A stretch of DNA of 64,000 nt from assembly GCF_001424345.1 (NCBI RefSeq), contig NZ_LMPF01000005.1, positions 49,507 to 113,506 of the forward strand, in the 5' to 3' direction. The notes under the pieces are model-generated. The model saw nothing but the letters and a program-made list of their open reading frames with translations. It did no database searches and was not told the origin of the DNA. Each line of letters begins with the position of its first letter. The stretch's first letter is position 1. Shown here in pieces: positions 10,580 to 23,315 of this stretch. This DNA is from Burkholderia sp. Leaf177 (GTDB lineage Bacteria > Pseudomonadota > Gammaproteobacteria > Burkholderiales > Burkholderiaceae). Made by a program: the position numbers and the translations under genes.

Positions 10580-11421
10580 TCGAGAACCGTCGCGGTTTCG
10601 ACCTCTTTTGCCACGCGGTGCTGATCGTCGGCGTGGTGCTGGTCGTGTTTCCGGTGTACATCGCGTTTTGCGCGGCCACCATGAGCGAAGCCGAAGTCTT
10701 CAACGTGCCGCTCTCGCTCGTGCCGAGCACGCATTTGTTCGAGAACGTTGCGCACATCTGGACGCATGGCAGCGGCAGCGCGGCGAGTCCCTTCGGCCGC
10801 ATGCTGATGAACAGCCTTGTCATGGCGCTCGTGATTTCCATCGGGAAAATCGTCATTTCGATGCTGTCCGCATATGCCATCGTGTTCTTTCGCTTTCCGT
10901 TCAAGAACCTCGCGTTCTGGCTCATTTTCATCACGCTGATGCTGCCCGTGGAAGTGCGGATTTTTCCGACGGTGCAAGTGGTTTCATCGATGCATATGAG
11001 CAACACGTACGCCGGTTTGACGCTGCCGCTGATTGCGTCGGCGACAGCGACGTTCCTGTTCCGCCAGTTCTTCATGACGCTGCCCGATGAACTCATGGAA
11101 GCGGCGCGCATCGACGGCGCGGGCGCATTGCGTTTCCTGTGGGACGTGGTGCTGCCGCTCTCGAAGACGAACATTGCCGCGCTTTTCGTGATCACGTTCA
11201 TCTATGGCTGGAACCAGTACTTGTGGCCCATCCTGATCAGCAGCGACCAGTCGATGCAAACCGCGGTCGTCGGCATCAAGAGCATGATCGCGTCGGGCGA
11301 CACGGCCACCGAATGGCATCTCGTGATGACCGCGACCTTGCTCGCGATGCTGCCGCCGCTCGCCGTGGTGCTGAGCATGCAGCGCTGGTTCGTGCGTGGT
11401 CTTGTCGATTCAGAAAAATAA
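10576..11421 (+). CDS. ugpE: Glycerol-3-phosphate ABC transporter permease UgpE
   Basis: Second inner-membrane permease (MalG type), 281 residues, with about six membrane segments and the EAA loop [20 protein letters not shown]. Ends in the conserved [16 protein letters not shown] tail. It is translationally coupled to ugpA and followed 13 bases later by the small monooxygenase-fold gene rather than directly by ugpC. Confidence 0.95.
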   Translation: MIENRRGFDLFCHAVLIVGVVLVVFPVYIAFCAATMSEAEVFNVPLSLVPSTHLFENVAHIWTHGSGSAASPFGRMLMNSLVMALVISIGKIVISMLSAYAIVFFRFPFKNLAFWLIFITLMLPVEVRIFPTVQVVSSMHMSNTYAGLTLPLIASATATFLFRQFFMTLPDELMEAARIDGAGALRFLWDVVLPLSKTNIAALFVITFIYGWNQYLWPILISSDQSMQTAVVGIKSMIASGDTATEWHLVMTATLLAMLPPLAVVLSMQRWFVRGLVDSEK

Positions 11422-11434
11422 CGGAGCTTATTCA

Positions 11435-11743
11435 ATGATCCTTGAAGTCGCGCAATTGCCGGTGAAGGCCGGCGAAGAAACTGCATTCGAAACGGCGTTC
11501 GCTCAGGCCGAGAAGATCATCTCGGCGCAACCGGGATTTCTCTCGCACGAACTCGTGCGCGGCGCCGACGCAAACAATGGCTCGCAATACGTTTTACTCG
11601 TGCGATGGGAAACGGTCGCCGCGCATCAGGACGGTTTTCGCAATTCGGCCGGATACCAGGAATGGCGCGAATTGCTGCACAAATTCTATGAACCGGGTGT
11701 CGCGGTCGCGCATTTCGCGACGGTCGCGGGCGCACTGAAATAA
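11435..11743 (+). CDS. Small ABM-fold (antibiotic biosynthesis monooxygenase) protein
   Basis: A 102-residue cytoplasmic protein of the dimeric alpha/beta-barrel ABM family (YgiN-like). Supporting features are the MILEVAQLPVKAGEETAFETAF opening, the LSHELVRG strand, and the VLLVRWETVAAHQDGF segment with its conserved Trp and His. The ATG at 11435 follows CGGAG by eight bases; an upstream in-frame start would run into ugpE. It sits between ugpE and ugpC with gaps of 13 and 9 bases, so it is almost certainly part of the ugp transcript. Family members can be quinol monooxygenases or have no known substrate; its role here is unknown. Confidence 0.85.
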   Translation: MILEVAQLPVKAGEETAFETAFAQAEKIISAQPGFLSHELVRGADANNGSQYVLLVRWETVAAHQDGFRNSAGYQEWRELLHKFYEPGVAVAHFATVAGALK

Positions 11744-11752
11744 GGCGGGTCG

Positions 11753-12835
11753 ATGGCTGCACTAAGCCTTCAAAGCGTCAAGAAAACGTACGACGGCAAG
11801 CAGTTCGTGCTGCATGGCATCGACGTGCAAGTCGCCGATGGTGAATTCGTCGTCATGGTCGGGCCGTCGGGCTGCGGTAAATCCACGTTGCTGCGGATGG
11901 TCGCGGGACTCGAAAGCGTGTCCGAAGGGACGATTTCCATCGGCGAGAAGGTGGTGAACACGCTCGAGCCGAAGGATCGCGATATTGCAATGGTGTTCCA
12001 GAATTACGCGCTGTATCCGCACATGAGCGTCGCGCAGAACATGGCGTATGCGCTGAAGATCGGCGGCGTGAGCAAGGCCGATATCGACCGGCGCGTGCAG
12101 AACGCGGCGAAGATCCTGGAGCTCGAACCGTTGCTGCAGAGAAAGCCGCGTGAGTTGTCGGGTGGTCAGCGTCAGCGCGTGGCGATGGGCCGCGCGATCG
12201 TGCGCGAACCGGCGGTGTTTCTCTTCGACGAACCGCTTTCCAATCTCGACGCCAAACTTCGCGTGCAAATGCGGCTGGAGATTCAGCGGCTGCACGCACG
12301 GCTCGGGACCACGAGCCTGTATGTCACGCACGATCAGATTGAAGCCATGACGCTCGCTCAGCGCGTGATCGTGATGAACCGCGGTTACGCCGAGCAGATC
12401 GGGCCGCCGACCGAAGTGTACGAGCGCCCGGCGACAGTTTTCGTGGCAAGTTTCATCGGCTCGCCGGCCATGAATTTGATGGACGGCCGCGTTTCGGACG
12501 ACGGTTCCACCTTCGATGTCGCCGGCAACGGTCCACGTCTGCCGCTCGCTGGCATGAACGCGCTGACGCAGGATCTGAAGGGTCGTGAATGGACGCTGGG
12601 AATCCGGCCGGAACACATGCTGCCGGGACAGCCGGGCGCGCACGTGACGCTCACCGTGGATTCCTGCGAACTCCTCGGCGCGGACAATCTGGCGCACGGC
12701 CGCTGGGGCAATCACGACGTTGCAGTGCGCTTGCCGCATGAACATCGGCCGGCGCGCGGTGAAGCGCTTGAAGTTGCGCTGCCCGCGCATCGGCTGCATA
12801 TTTTCGATCCGCAGACCGGCCAACGCGTGAACTGA
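11753..12835 (+). CDS. ugpC: Glycerol-3-phosphate ABC transporter ATPase UgpC
   Basis: Cytoplasmic ATPase that energises UgpAE. Walker [11 protein letters not shown]-loop in [11 protein letters not shown], signature [14 protein letters not shown], Walker [17 protein letters not shown] and the H-loop TSLYVTHDQ are all intact. A C-terminal TOBE region (about 235-360) is as in MalK/UgpC-type regulatory ATPases. Length 360 residues is normal. Confidence 0.95.
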   Translation: MAALSLQSVKKTYDGKQFVLHGIDVQVADGEFVVMVGPSGCGKSTLLRMVAGLESVSEGTISIGEKVVNTLEPKDRDIAMVFQNYALYPHMSVAQNMAYALKIGGVSKADIDRRVQNAAKILELEPLLQRKPRELSGGQRQRVAMGRAIVREPAVFLFDEPLSNLDAKLRVQMRLEIQRLHARLGTTSLYVTHDQIEAMTLAQRVIVMNRGYAEQIGPPTEVYERPATVFVASFIGSPAMNLMDGRVSDDGSTFDVAGNGPRLPLAGMNALTQDLKGREWTLGIRPEHMLPGQPGAHVTLTVDSCELLGADNLAHGRWGNHDVAVRLPHEHRPARGEALEVALPAHRLHIFDPQTGQRVN

Positions 12836-12849
12836 AAGGACGATTGACG

Positions 12850-13593
12850 ATGAAAACCTGGCCCTATCCGCGCATCGTCGCGCATCGTGGCGGCGGCAAA
12901 GTTGCGCCGGAAAACACGCTGGACGGAATCGACACCGGCGCACGGCTCGGCCTGAAAATGATCGAGTTCGACGCGAAATTATCGGCGGATAACGTCGTGT
13001 TTTTGCTACACGACGACCTCGTTGATCGCACATCCGATGGTCGCGGTCCGGCAAAAACCATGCGCTACGATGAAATCGCCACGCTCGATGCCGGCACGTG
13101 GTTCGACCCGCGTTTCAAGGGCGCCCGCATGCCGACGCTCGCGCAAGTCGCCGAACGATGCTTCCAGCATGGGATCGCGGCGAACATCGAAATCAAGCCG
13201 TGCGAAGGGCGGGACGTGGAAACCGGCGTTCTCGTGGCGCAAGAGGCAGCGCGCTTATGGGCCGATGCCGGGCCCGCGCCGCTGTTGTCATCGTTTTCGT
13301 ATGCGGCGCTCGAAGCTGCCGCCGAGGCCGCGCCCGACCTGCCGCGCGGAATGCTTTACGAGGACATTCCCGCCGATTGGCGCGCGCAGGCAGCGGCGCT
13401 CTCGTGCGTGTCGCTGCACGCGGACCACGCGAAGCTCAATGAAGCGCTGGTCCGCGAGATCAAGGACTCGGGCCTGCGGATCCTGGCGTACACGGTGAAT
13501 GAGCCAGCCCGAGCCCGCGAACTTGCGCAGTGGGGCGTGGATGCGATCTGTACGGATCGTATCGATGTAATCGGTGCGGATTTTCTCGAATGA
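12850..13593 (+). CDS. ugpQ: Glycerophosphodiester phosphodiesterase, cytoplasmic
   Basis: Cleaves imported glycerophosphodiesters to glycerol-3-phosphate and an alcohol. GDPD catalytic motifs are visible: AHRGGGKVAPENTL, EFDAKLSADNVVFLLHDD and NIEIKPCEGR. No signal peptide, so cytoplasmic like UgpQ rather than GlpQ. The ATG at 12850 is preferred: AGGA lies nine bases before it, whereas the TTG at 12844 is only three from it. Last gene of the ugp operon, ending just before a strong terminator. Confidence 0.94.
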   Translation: MKTWPYPRIVAHRGGGKVAPENTLDGIDTGARLGLKMIEFDAKLSADNVVFLLHDDLVDRTSDGRGPAKTMRYDEIATLDAGTWFDPRFKGARMPTLAQVAERCFQHGIAANIEIKPCEGRDVETGVLVAQEAARLWADAGPAPLLSSFSYAALEAAAEAAPDLPRGMLYEDIPADWRAQAAALSCVSLHADHAKLNEALVREIKDSGLRILAYTVNEPARARELAQWGVDAICTDRIDVIGADFLE

Positions 13594-13603
13594 GCAGCAA
13601 ATA

Positions 13604-13639
13604 AAAAGCGCGCGCCGGGCTATCCCGGAGCGCGCTTTT
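13604..13639. terminator. Bidirectional terminator between ugpQ and DUF883 gene
   Basis: A 16-base stem with one mismatch (arms 13604-13619 and 13624-13639) and a four-base loop. It has an A-run on one side and a T-run on the other, so it can end both converging transcripts. Confidence 0.85.
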
Positions 13640-13660
13640 CACGACGCTAAAAGTTGTAAC

Positions 13661-14038
13661 TTAGCGCGCGCGAGCCAGCAACACGCCCGCGACGAGCGCG
13701 AGGCCACCGACCAGGGCAATGGTTTGCCAGGGTTTATCGTGAATATAAGTGTCCGCATCGGCCAGCGCTGCATTGGCGCGGGCGCGTACTGCATCTTGCG
13801 TGTCGTTCAAACGGGCACGCGCCGAATCCACGCGTTTGCTCAACTGGGCGCGCAACGCGGCGACATCCGCCGATGTGCCTTCGGACAACGTCTCTTCAAT
13901 CTCCGAAATCAGCGTGCGAAGTTCGCCGCCAATGTCTTGCGCTGCGTCACTGCTGTGCCGTGAAATCCGGCGAGCACGGCGGCTGGTGGAGTTCCATGAA
14001 TCTCCGATGGCGTCTCGCGTATTGGGAAATGCGTTCAT
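13661..14038 (-). CDS. DUF883 (ElaB/YqjD-like) inner-membrane protein
   Basis: 125-residue protein of the ElaB/YqjD/YgaM group, C-tail-anchored inner-membrane proteins that in E. coli associate with stationary-phase ribosomes. A charged, helical, coiled-coil-prone body (about 20-98, with ELRTLISEIEETLSEG) precedes a single C-terminal membrane helix (IALVGGLALVAGVLLAR). Ends in short basic residues, as in the family. Transcribed alone, convergent with ugpQ. The function of this copy is unknown; stationary-phase or stress expression would be expected from the family but is not shown by the sequence. Confidence 0.87.
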   Translation of the reverse strand: MNAFPNTRDAIGDSWNSTSRRARRISRHSSDAAQDIGGELRTLISEIEETLSEGTSADVAALRAQLSKRVDSARARLNDTQDAVRARANAALADADTYIHDKPWQTIALVGGLALVAGVLLARAR

Positions 14039-14274
14039 AGGATCGCTCCGTCGATGGATGAATCGTGGATGGGCGCAAACGTATCAAAGTTTGCGGAAAC
14101 GCTGAAGGTGAGCAAGTTGGATGCCGGTTCAAGCGTCGTCCTCGACATTGCGCGCTGAAGCCTTGCGGCGCACGGCATCCGATCGATTGGAAAGATGTCG
14201 ACTGAGTAGAAACTGCGTTGGCGTTCACTTAAGTGACACAACTACAAGTCATTTTTACAAGCGGATAGAAACAA

Positions 14275-14305
14275 AACGCCGCTGCGTTTCGCACGTAGCG
14301 GCGTT
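14275..14305 (-). terminator. Terminator after ompW-like gene
   Basis: Nine-base perfect stem (AACGCCGCT / AGCGGCGTT) with a 13-base loop region. Read on the minus strand it is followed by a T-rich stretch, and it lies just beyond the stop of the OmpW-like gene. The rest of 14039-14329 should hold the promoter of the DUF883 gene; nothing else stands out. Confidence 0.8.
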
Positions 14306-14329
14306 CGTTTGCTTAGCCGGAAGAAAACG

Positions 14330-15055
14330 TCAGAACCGGTAACCGATGTTCAGATACGTCACGATCGGATTCAGCCGGAGCTTCGCCTCGGTTTTCACCG
14401 TAAGCGGTCCGACCGGCGTCTGAGCCTGTGTGGTCAGCTTTGCGGTGGCATGCAACGGCACGAAGGAGAGCGAGAAGCCGGCAAACCAGTGCTCCGAGAA
14501 TGCATAAGTGAGACCTGCATTAAACACCGGAGCCCAGGAACGATCCGTTGATACGTCGGTCGGACCATGCAGCACGTTGGCCTCGAAGCCGGTATTGGTG
14601 ATCTTGGCGTCGGTGAACCACACACGCGTCACGCCAATACCAACGTACGGACGCAACTTCGCTTGTGGCTGCATAAAGTAATACTTCAGAAGAAACGTCG
14701 GGCTCCATTGCTTGGCCGTTCCGACCGTGCCGTAGCCCGAGTAACTCTTGTCGCCCTTGAGGTCGAATTTCGGTGGGATGCCCATTACGAATTCGCCTGC
14801 GATGTGATCAGTGACGAAGTAGCCCGCGGTAAAGCCTGCAGTATCGGCATTCGAGAGACTGGCGCCAGTGTTGGGCACTTCAATGCCAACCGGCGATCCA
14901 CCTACACTCGTCTCCTTGAGCGGGCCGCTGCTCGAAAGCGGCGCGAAGTGGAACCATCCCGTAGTGAAGTAGAACGTATTTGCCGATTGCGCGTGTGCCG
15001 CGCCAGTGATGCAGGTAAATGCTGCAATCCCCGTGACTACCTGTTTTATTTTCAT
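14330..15055 (-). CDS. OmpW-family outer-membrane protein
   Basis: Probable eight-stranded outer-membrane barrel. A Sec signal peptide (residues 1-22, ending AHA) is followed by alternating amphipathic strands. The family segments LKYYFMQPQAKLRPYVGIGVTRVWF and a C-terminal LNPIVTYLNIGYRF, ending in Phe as BamA substrates do, are present. Length 241 residues is slightly above E. coli OmpW (212). The loop at residues ~43-70 is longer and Ser/Gly-rich. Likely transports small hydrophobic compounds, but the ligand is unknown. It is monocistronic with its own terminator and divergent from the transposase-like gene. Confidence 0.9.
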   Translation of the reverse strand: MKIKQVVTGIAAFTCITGAAHAQSANTFYFTTGWFHFAPLSSSGPLKETSVGGSPVGIEVPNTGASLSNADTAGFTAGYFVTDHIAGEFVMGIPPKFDLKGDKSYSGYGTVGTAKQWSPTFLLKYYFMQPQAKLRPYVGIGVTRVWFTDAKITNTGFEANVLHGPTDVSTDRSWAPVFNAGLTYAFSEHWFAGFSLSFVPLHATAKLTTQAQTPVGPLTVKTEAKLRLNPIVTYLNIGYRF

Positions 15056-15362
15056 TGAGTGCTCCTCCGAGAAAGCACGCTAATTATGAACAGAACATTT
15101 GAAACAAACCACGTTTCGCCGCAAAGCGTTTTCCCTAAGAGGAATGCTGGCTCCAATTGGGTTAGCGCGATGCACACGATGCATAAAACTGTCTCGTACA
15201 CCTGACTTCTCTCGTCGATGCGAATTGCCGGCATCTCGACGAAAATTTTCAAGGTGGCCCAGAATATCGTTTGGACAGACCCCCGGGAGCGCCGGCCGCC
15301 CGAATCCCTGTCTCCAGAATTTCCTTGAACCCGATCAACGCCCGACCAACGGAAAATCCAGA
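15056..15362. promoter_or_regulatory. Divergent region ompW / transposase-like gene
   Basis: A 307-base gap containing the minus-strand promoter of the OmpW gene (near 15056-15130, comparatively AT-rich) and the leader of the plus-strand gene. A ten-base palindrome GAAAATTTTC lies near 15240. I see no RNA gene or REP array here. Confidence 0.35.
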
Positions 15363-16070
15363 ATGGCACGGCTTGCACGACTCTACGTTCCCGAACAGCC
15401 GCAACACGTTATCTTGCGCGGCCTCGACCAGCAGCCCGCTTTTATCGATGCTCCGGACTACGAGCTTTTTATCGAATGTCTGCGGACTGCATCGCGCGAC
15501 CACAATCTCGCCATCCACGCCTACGCGCTGATGCCCGGCGCGGTGCATTTGCTCGTCACGCCCCGCGACGAAGCGAGCTTGCCAAAAGCCATGCAGGCGG
15601 TCGGCAGGCGGTACGTCGCGCACTTCAATCGCCGGTATGCACGTCGCGGCACGTTATGGGAAGGCCGCTATCGTGCAACGGTGATAGAAGGTGAGACGTA
15701 TTTCCTGCTCGCCAGCCGCGTGGTCGAAATGGCGCCGGTGCAAGCGGGGCTTGCGGCCACGCCACAGGACTACAAGTGGTCGAGCTATCGCCATCACATT
15801 GGGCTGACACTCGACAGCCTGATCACCGACCATCCGCTTTACTGGAAACTCGGCAATACGCCGTTCGAACGCCAGCGCGCGTATCTGGAACTGTGCGAAC
15901 AACCGCTCGACGAACGCGAAGCCAATCGTCTCCTTCAAGCAACGCTCAAGGGTTGGGTGCTCGGCAGCGATGCGTACCGCGAGTGGGCGGCGCGTGCAGC
16001 CAACCGGCGCGTTTCGCCGCTGCCGCGCGGCCGGCCTCGCAAAATACGCGAAACACCACAGACTCAATAA
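15363..16070 (+). CDS. REP-associated tyrosine transposase-like protein with altered HUH motif
   Basis: 235-residue protein of the Y1/TnpA-REP (RAYT) superfamily. The opening QPQHVILRG, the segment RYVAHFNRRYARRGTLWEGRY and the DYKWSSYRHHIG stretch are typical. However, the metal-binding HUH motif reads A60-V-H62 (MPGAVHLLV) where active enzymes have HxH (PNHVHLL). The first ligand is therefore missing and cleavage activity is doubtful. The ATG at 15363 begins MARLARL; the frame is open further upstream but unlike the family. No terminal repeats flank it, so it looks like a resident, possibly domesticated gene rather than a mobile element. A terminator follows. Confidence 0.82.
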   Translation: MARLARLYVPEQPQHVILRGLDQQPAFIDAPDYELFIECLRTASRDHNLAIHAYALMPGAVHLLVTPRDEASLPKAMQAVGRRYVAHFNRRYARRGTLWEGRYRATVIEGETYFLLASRVVEMAPVQAGLAATPQDYKWSSYRHHIGLTLDSLITDHPLYWKLGNTPFERQRAYLELCEQPLDEREANRLLQATLKGWVLGSDAYREWAARAANRRVSPLPRGRPRKIRETPQTQ

Positions 16071-16102
16071 CGGAGTTTTGTGCAAGAACTGAAGAATGAA
16101 CT

Positions 16103-16142
16103 AACGGCGTGACGACAAAAATCGCTACGCCGTTTTATTTTT
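16103..16142 (+). terminator. Terminator after transposase-like gene
   Basis: Eight-base stem (AACGGCGT 16103-16110 / ACGCCGTT 16127-16134) followed by TTATTTTTT. It lies 32 bases past the stop codon. Confidence 0.8.
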
Positions 16143-16403
16143 TCCCATTTGATATGGAACTAATAAAATGGGGCATTCATGCACCAAGTCGATAATTGGT
16201 GTCATATCAATGCGTTTTGATTGCCAACTGCTTGATTGATCGCGTATATTTCGTTTTCCGGCGGTTCGGGGCGCATTGCGTCCATTGCTTACCCGGCTTC
16301 GCGATCATTGCAAGGTTCAGGGTCTTGGCCTGCCATCGACGCGAGCAACGCATAAAACATGTTCAACGGCCGTCCGCGGCCTCCCCACAGAACACGGTGA
16401 CCC
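16143..16403 (+). promoter_or_regulatory. gltB: gltB leader and promoter region
   Basis: Gene-free stretch between the terminator and gltB. The first ~100 bases are AT-rich and must carry the gltBD promoter. I see no clear regulator site, and no ORF with family resemblance. No strong ribosome binding site is evident right before the ATG at 16404. Confidence 0.4.
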
Positions 16404-21107
<4,704 letters not shown>

Positions 21108-21129
21108 GCCTTCTTAATCTTCAGCACGG

Positions 21130-21154
21130 CCCTTCGGCGTCAGACGCCGGAGGG
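21130..21154 (+). other. Intercistronic hairpin gltB-gltD
   Basis: Eleven-base near-perfect stem (arms 21130-21140 and 21144-21154, one mismatch) with a three-base loop and no T-run. More likely an mRNA-stabilising or processing hairpin than a terminator. Confidence 0.5.
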
Positions 21155-21188
21155 TGGATCAACCCCAAATACAGAGAAAGAGAACCAC

Positions 21189-22655
21189 ATGGGCAAGGCA
21201 ACCGGTTTTCTCGAGTTCGAGCGCCAGCATGAGACGTACGAAGCGCCGCTCGCCCGCGTCAAGCATTACAAGGAATTCGTTCACGCGCTTTCGGATGAGG
21301 ACGCGAAGATCCAGGGCGCGCGGTGCATGGACTGCGGCATTCCGTTCTGCAATAACGGCTGTCCGGTGAACAACATCATTCCGGACTTCAACGATCTGGT
21401 GTTCCGCCAGGACTGGAAGTCCGCCATTGAAGTACTGCATTCCACCAACAATTTCCCCGAGTTCACGGGCCGCATTTGCCCGGCGCCGTGCGAATCGGCT
21501 TGCACGCTCGGCATCAATGACGACGCGGTCGGCATCAAGTCGATCGAACACGCGATCATCGATAAAGCCTGGACCGAAGGCTGGGTCGCGCCGCTGCCGC
21601 CAAAGCACAAGACGGGCAAGAAAGTGGCCGTGGTTGGATCGGGTCCTGCAGGACTGGCCGCTGCGCAGCAACTGGCGCGCGCGGGCCACGACGTGACCGT
21701 GTTCGAGAAGAACGATCGCATTGGTGGCTTGCTGCGTTACGGCATCCCCGACTTCAAGCTGGAAAAATGGCTTATCGATCGTCGTATGCGGCAGATGGAA
21801 GCCGAAGGCGTGGCGTTCCGGACGAACGTGTTTATCGGCAAGGATCCGTTGCCGGGGCACATTGCGAATACGGCGCGTGAAACCATCACGCCTGATGAAC
21901 TGCGCGAACAATTCGATGCCGTCGTGATTGCCGGCGGTTCCGAAACGCCGCGCGATTTGCCGGTTCCTGGGCGTGAGATGCAAGGCATCCATTACGCGAT
22001 GGAATTCCTGCCGCTGCAGAACAAGGTCAACGCCGGCGATTCGGTTGTCGACCAGTTGATTGCCAAAGGCAAGCATGTCGTGGTGATTGGCGGTGGCGAT
22101 ACGGGTTCGGATTGCGTGGGGACATCGAACCGGCATGGCGCGAAGAGCGTCACGCAGTTCGAGTTGCTTTCGCAGCCGCCCGAAACCGAAAACAAGCCGC
22201 TTGTCTGGCCTTACTGGCCGATCAAGTTGCGTACGTCGTCGTCGCATGAAGAAGGGTGCGAGCGCGATTGGTCCGTTGCCACGAAGCGCTTTGAAGGCAA
22301 GAACGGCAAGGTGGAAAAGCTGATCGCCGTGCGTGTGGAATGGAAGGACGGGAAGATGCAGGAAGTGGCGGGATCGGAGTTCGAAATGAAGGCCGATCTG
22401 GTGCTGCTGGCAATGGGCTTTACTCAGCCGACTTCGCCGGTTCTGGAAGCATTCGGTGTCGATAAAGACGCGCGCGGCAACGTGAAGGCATTGACTGAAG
22501 GCGAGAAGGCTTACTTTACTTCGGTGCCGAAGGTTTTCACTGCAGGCGATATGCGTCGAGGCCAGTCGCTGGTTGTGTGGGCGATTCGCGAAGGCCGCCA
22601 ATGCGCACGGTCGGTCGATGCGTTTTTGATGGGGTCTAGCGAGTTGCCGCGATAA
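21189..22655 (+). CDS. gltD: Glutamate synthase small chain
   Basis: FAD/NADPH flavoprotein that passes electrons to GltB through 4Fe-4S clusters. N-terminal cysteine motifs [15 protein letters not shown] and CPAPCESAC supply the clusters. There are two Rossmann folds, FAD site [18 protein letters not shown] and NADPH site [15 protein letters not shown]. The length of 488 residues is typical. Likely cotranscribed with gltB and ended by the terminator at 22679. Confidence 0.97.
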   Translation: MGKATGFLEFERQHETYEAPLARVKHYKEFVHALSDEDAKIQGARCMDCGIPFCNNGCPVNNIIPDFNDLVFRQDWKSAIEVLHSTNNFPEFTGRICPAPCESACTLGINDDAVGIKSIEHAIIDKAWTEGWVAPLPPKHKTGKKVAVVGSGPAGLAAAQQLARAGHDVTVFEKNDRIGGLLRYGIPDFKLEKWLIDRRMRQMEAEGVAFRTNVFIGKDPLPGHIANTARETITPDELREQFDAVVIAGGSETPRDLPVPGREMQGIHYAMEFLPLQNKVNAGDSVVDQLIAKGKHVVVIGGGDTGSDCVGTSNRHGAKSVTQFELLSQPPETENKPLVWPYWPIKLRTSSSHEEGCERDWSVATKRFEGKNGKVEKLIAVRVEWKDGKMQEVAGSEFEMKADLVLLAMGFTQPTSPVLEAFGVDKDARGNVKALTEGEKAYFTSVPKVFTAGDMRRGQSLVVWAIREGRQCARSVDAFLMGSSELPR

Positions 22656-22678
22656 GGTTTTTCGTTCGTGATTCGTTG

Positions 22679-22710
22679 AAACCGGGCTTGAGGGTGAGCC
22701 CGGTTTTTTT
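22679..22710 (+). terminator. Terminator after gltD
   Basis: AACCGGGCT / AGCCCGGTT stem with a short purine-rich loop, followed by seven T residues. A textbook rho-independent terminator closing gltBD. Confidence 0.9.
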
Positions 22711-22795
22711 ATTTATATTCCCGAAGTTAATCTCGCAATACTACCGTCGATAAGGCGCGCTAGAATAACTTCATCCAGGTGCGGGAGGATCTGTC

Positions 22796-23230
22796 ATGGG
22801 AACGACCTACGAACAAGATGTGGTGGCTTGGGCTCAAGAGCAGGCGGCGTTGCTGCGCTCGGGGAAGCTATCGGCTATCGATATCGAGCATATCGCCGAG
22901 GAGATTGAGGACGTGGGCAAAAGCGAACAGCGCGAGCTGGCCAGTCGCATGGCTGTTTTATTGGCTCATCTGCTCAAGTGGGAATATCAGCCAGGCCATC
23001 GAACCAGCAGTTGGAAACGAACCATCAAGGAGCAACGCAAGGCACTTGCTTTGCGGTTGAAGAAAACGCCGAGCCTCAACGGATCGCTCACGGACCCGGA
23101 CTGGCTCGCGGAAAGTTGGTCGGACGGGGTGAGTAAAGCCGTCGATGAAACCGGCTTGGATGTATTCCCGGAAGACTGCGCATGGTCGATCGAAGAGATT
23201 CTGTCCCAGGATTTTTATCCTGAAAGCTGA
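22796..23230 (+). CDS. DUF29 family protein
   Basis: 144-residue cytoplasmic protein of the DUF29 family. Hallmarks are the opening TTYEQDVVAWAQEQAALLR, the IDIEHIAEEIEDVGKSE helix and the LLAHLLKWEYQP segment with a conserved Trp. Function unknown. GGGAGGA lies eight bases before the ATG. It stands between the gltBD terminator and the restriction-modification module, about 85 bases before hsdM and on the same strand. Base use seems intermediate between the core genes and the module, so whether it belongs to the accessory block is unclear. Confidence 0.85.
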   Translation: MGTTYEQDVVAWAQEQAALLRSGKLSAIDIEHIAEEIEDVGKSEQRELASRMAVLLAHLLKWEYQPGHRTSSWKRTIKEQRKALALRLKKTPSLNGSLTDPDWLAESWSDGVSKAVDETGLDVFPEDCAWSIEEILSQDFYPES

Positions 23231-23254
23231 ATTCCATGTCATAAATTGTAGTGA

Positions 23255-23284
23255 ATAAATACATCTAGGACGTTTCGTATTTAT
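23255..23284 (+). promoter_or_regulatory. Inverted repeat in AT-rich region ahead of hsdM
   Basis: Perfect eight-base inverted repeat ATAAATAC / GTATTTAT (23255-23262 and 23277-23284) with a 14-base spacer, 31 bases before the hsdM ATG. The surrounding 60 bases are clearly AT-richer than the genome. It could be an operator for the restriction-modification operon or a leader hairpin. No regulator gene adjoins it. Confidence 0.4.
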
Positions 23285-23315
23285 CCGATTGACGCCAGGC
23301 GCTAGCCTGCCGTCG

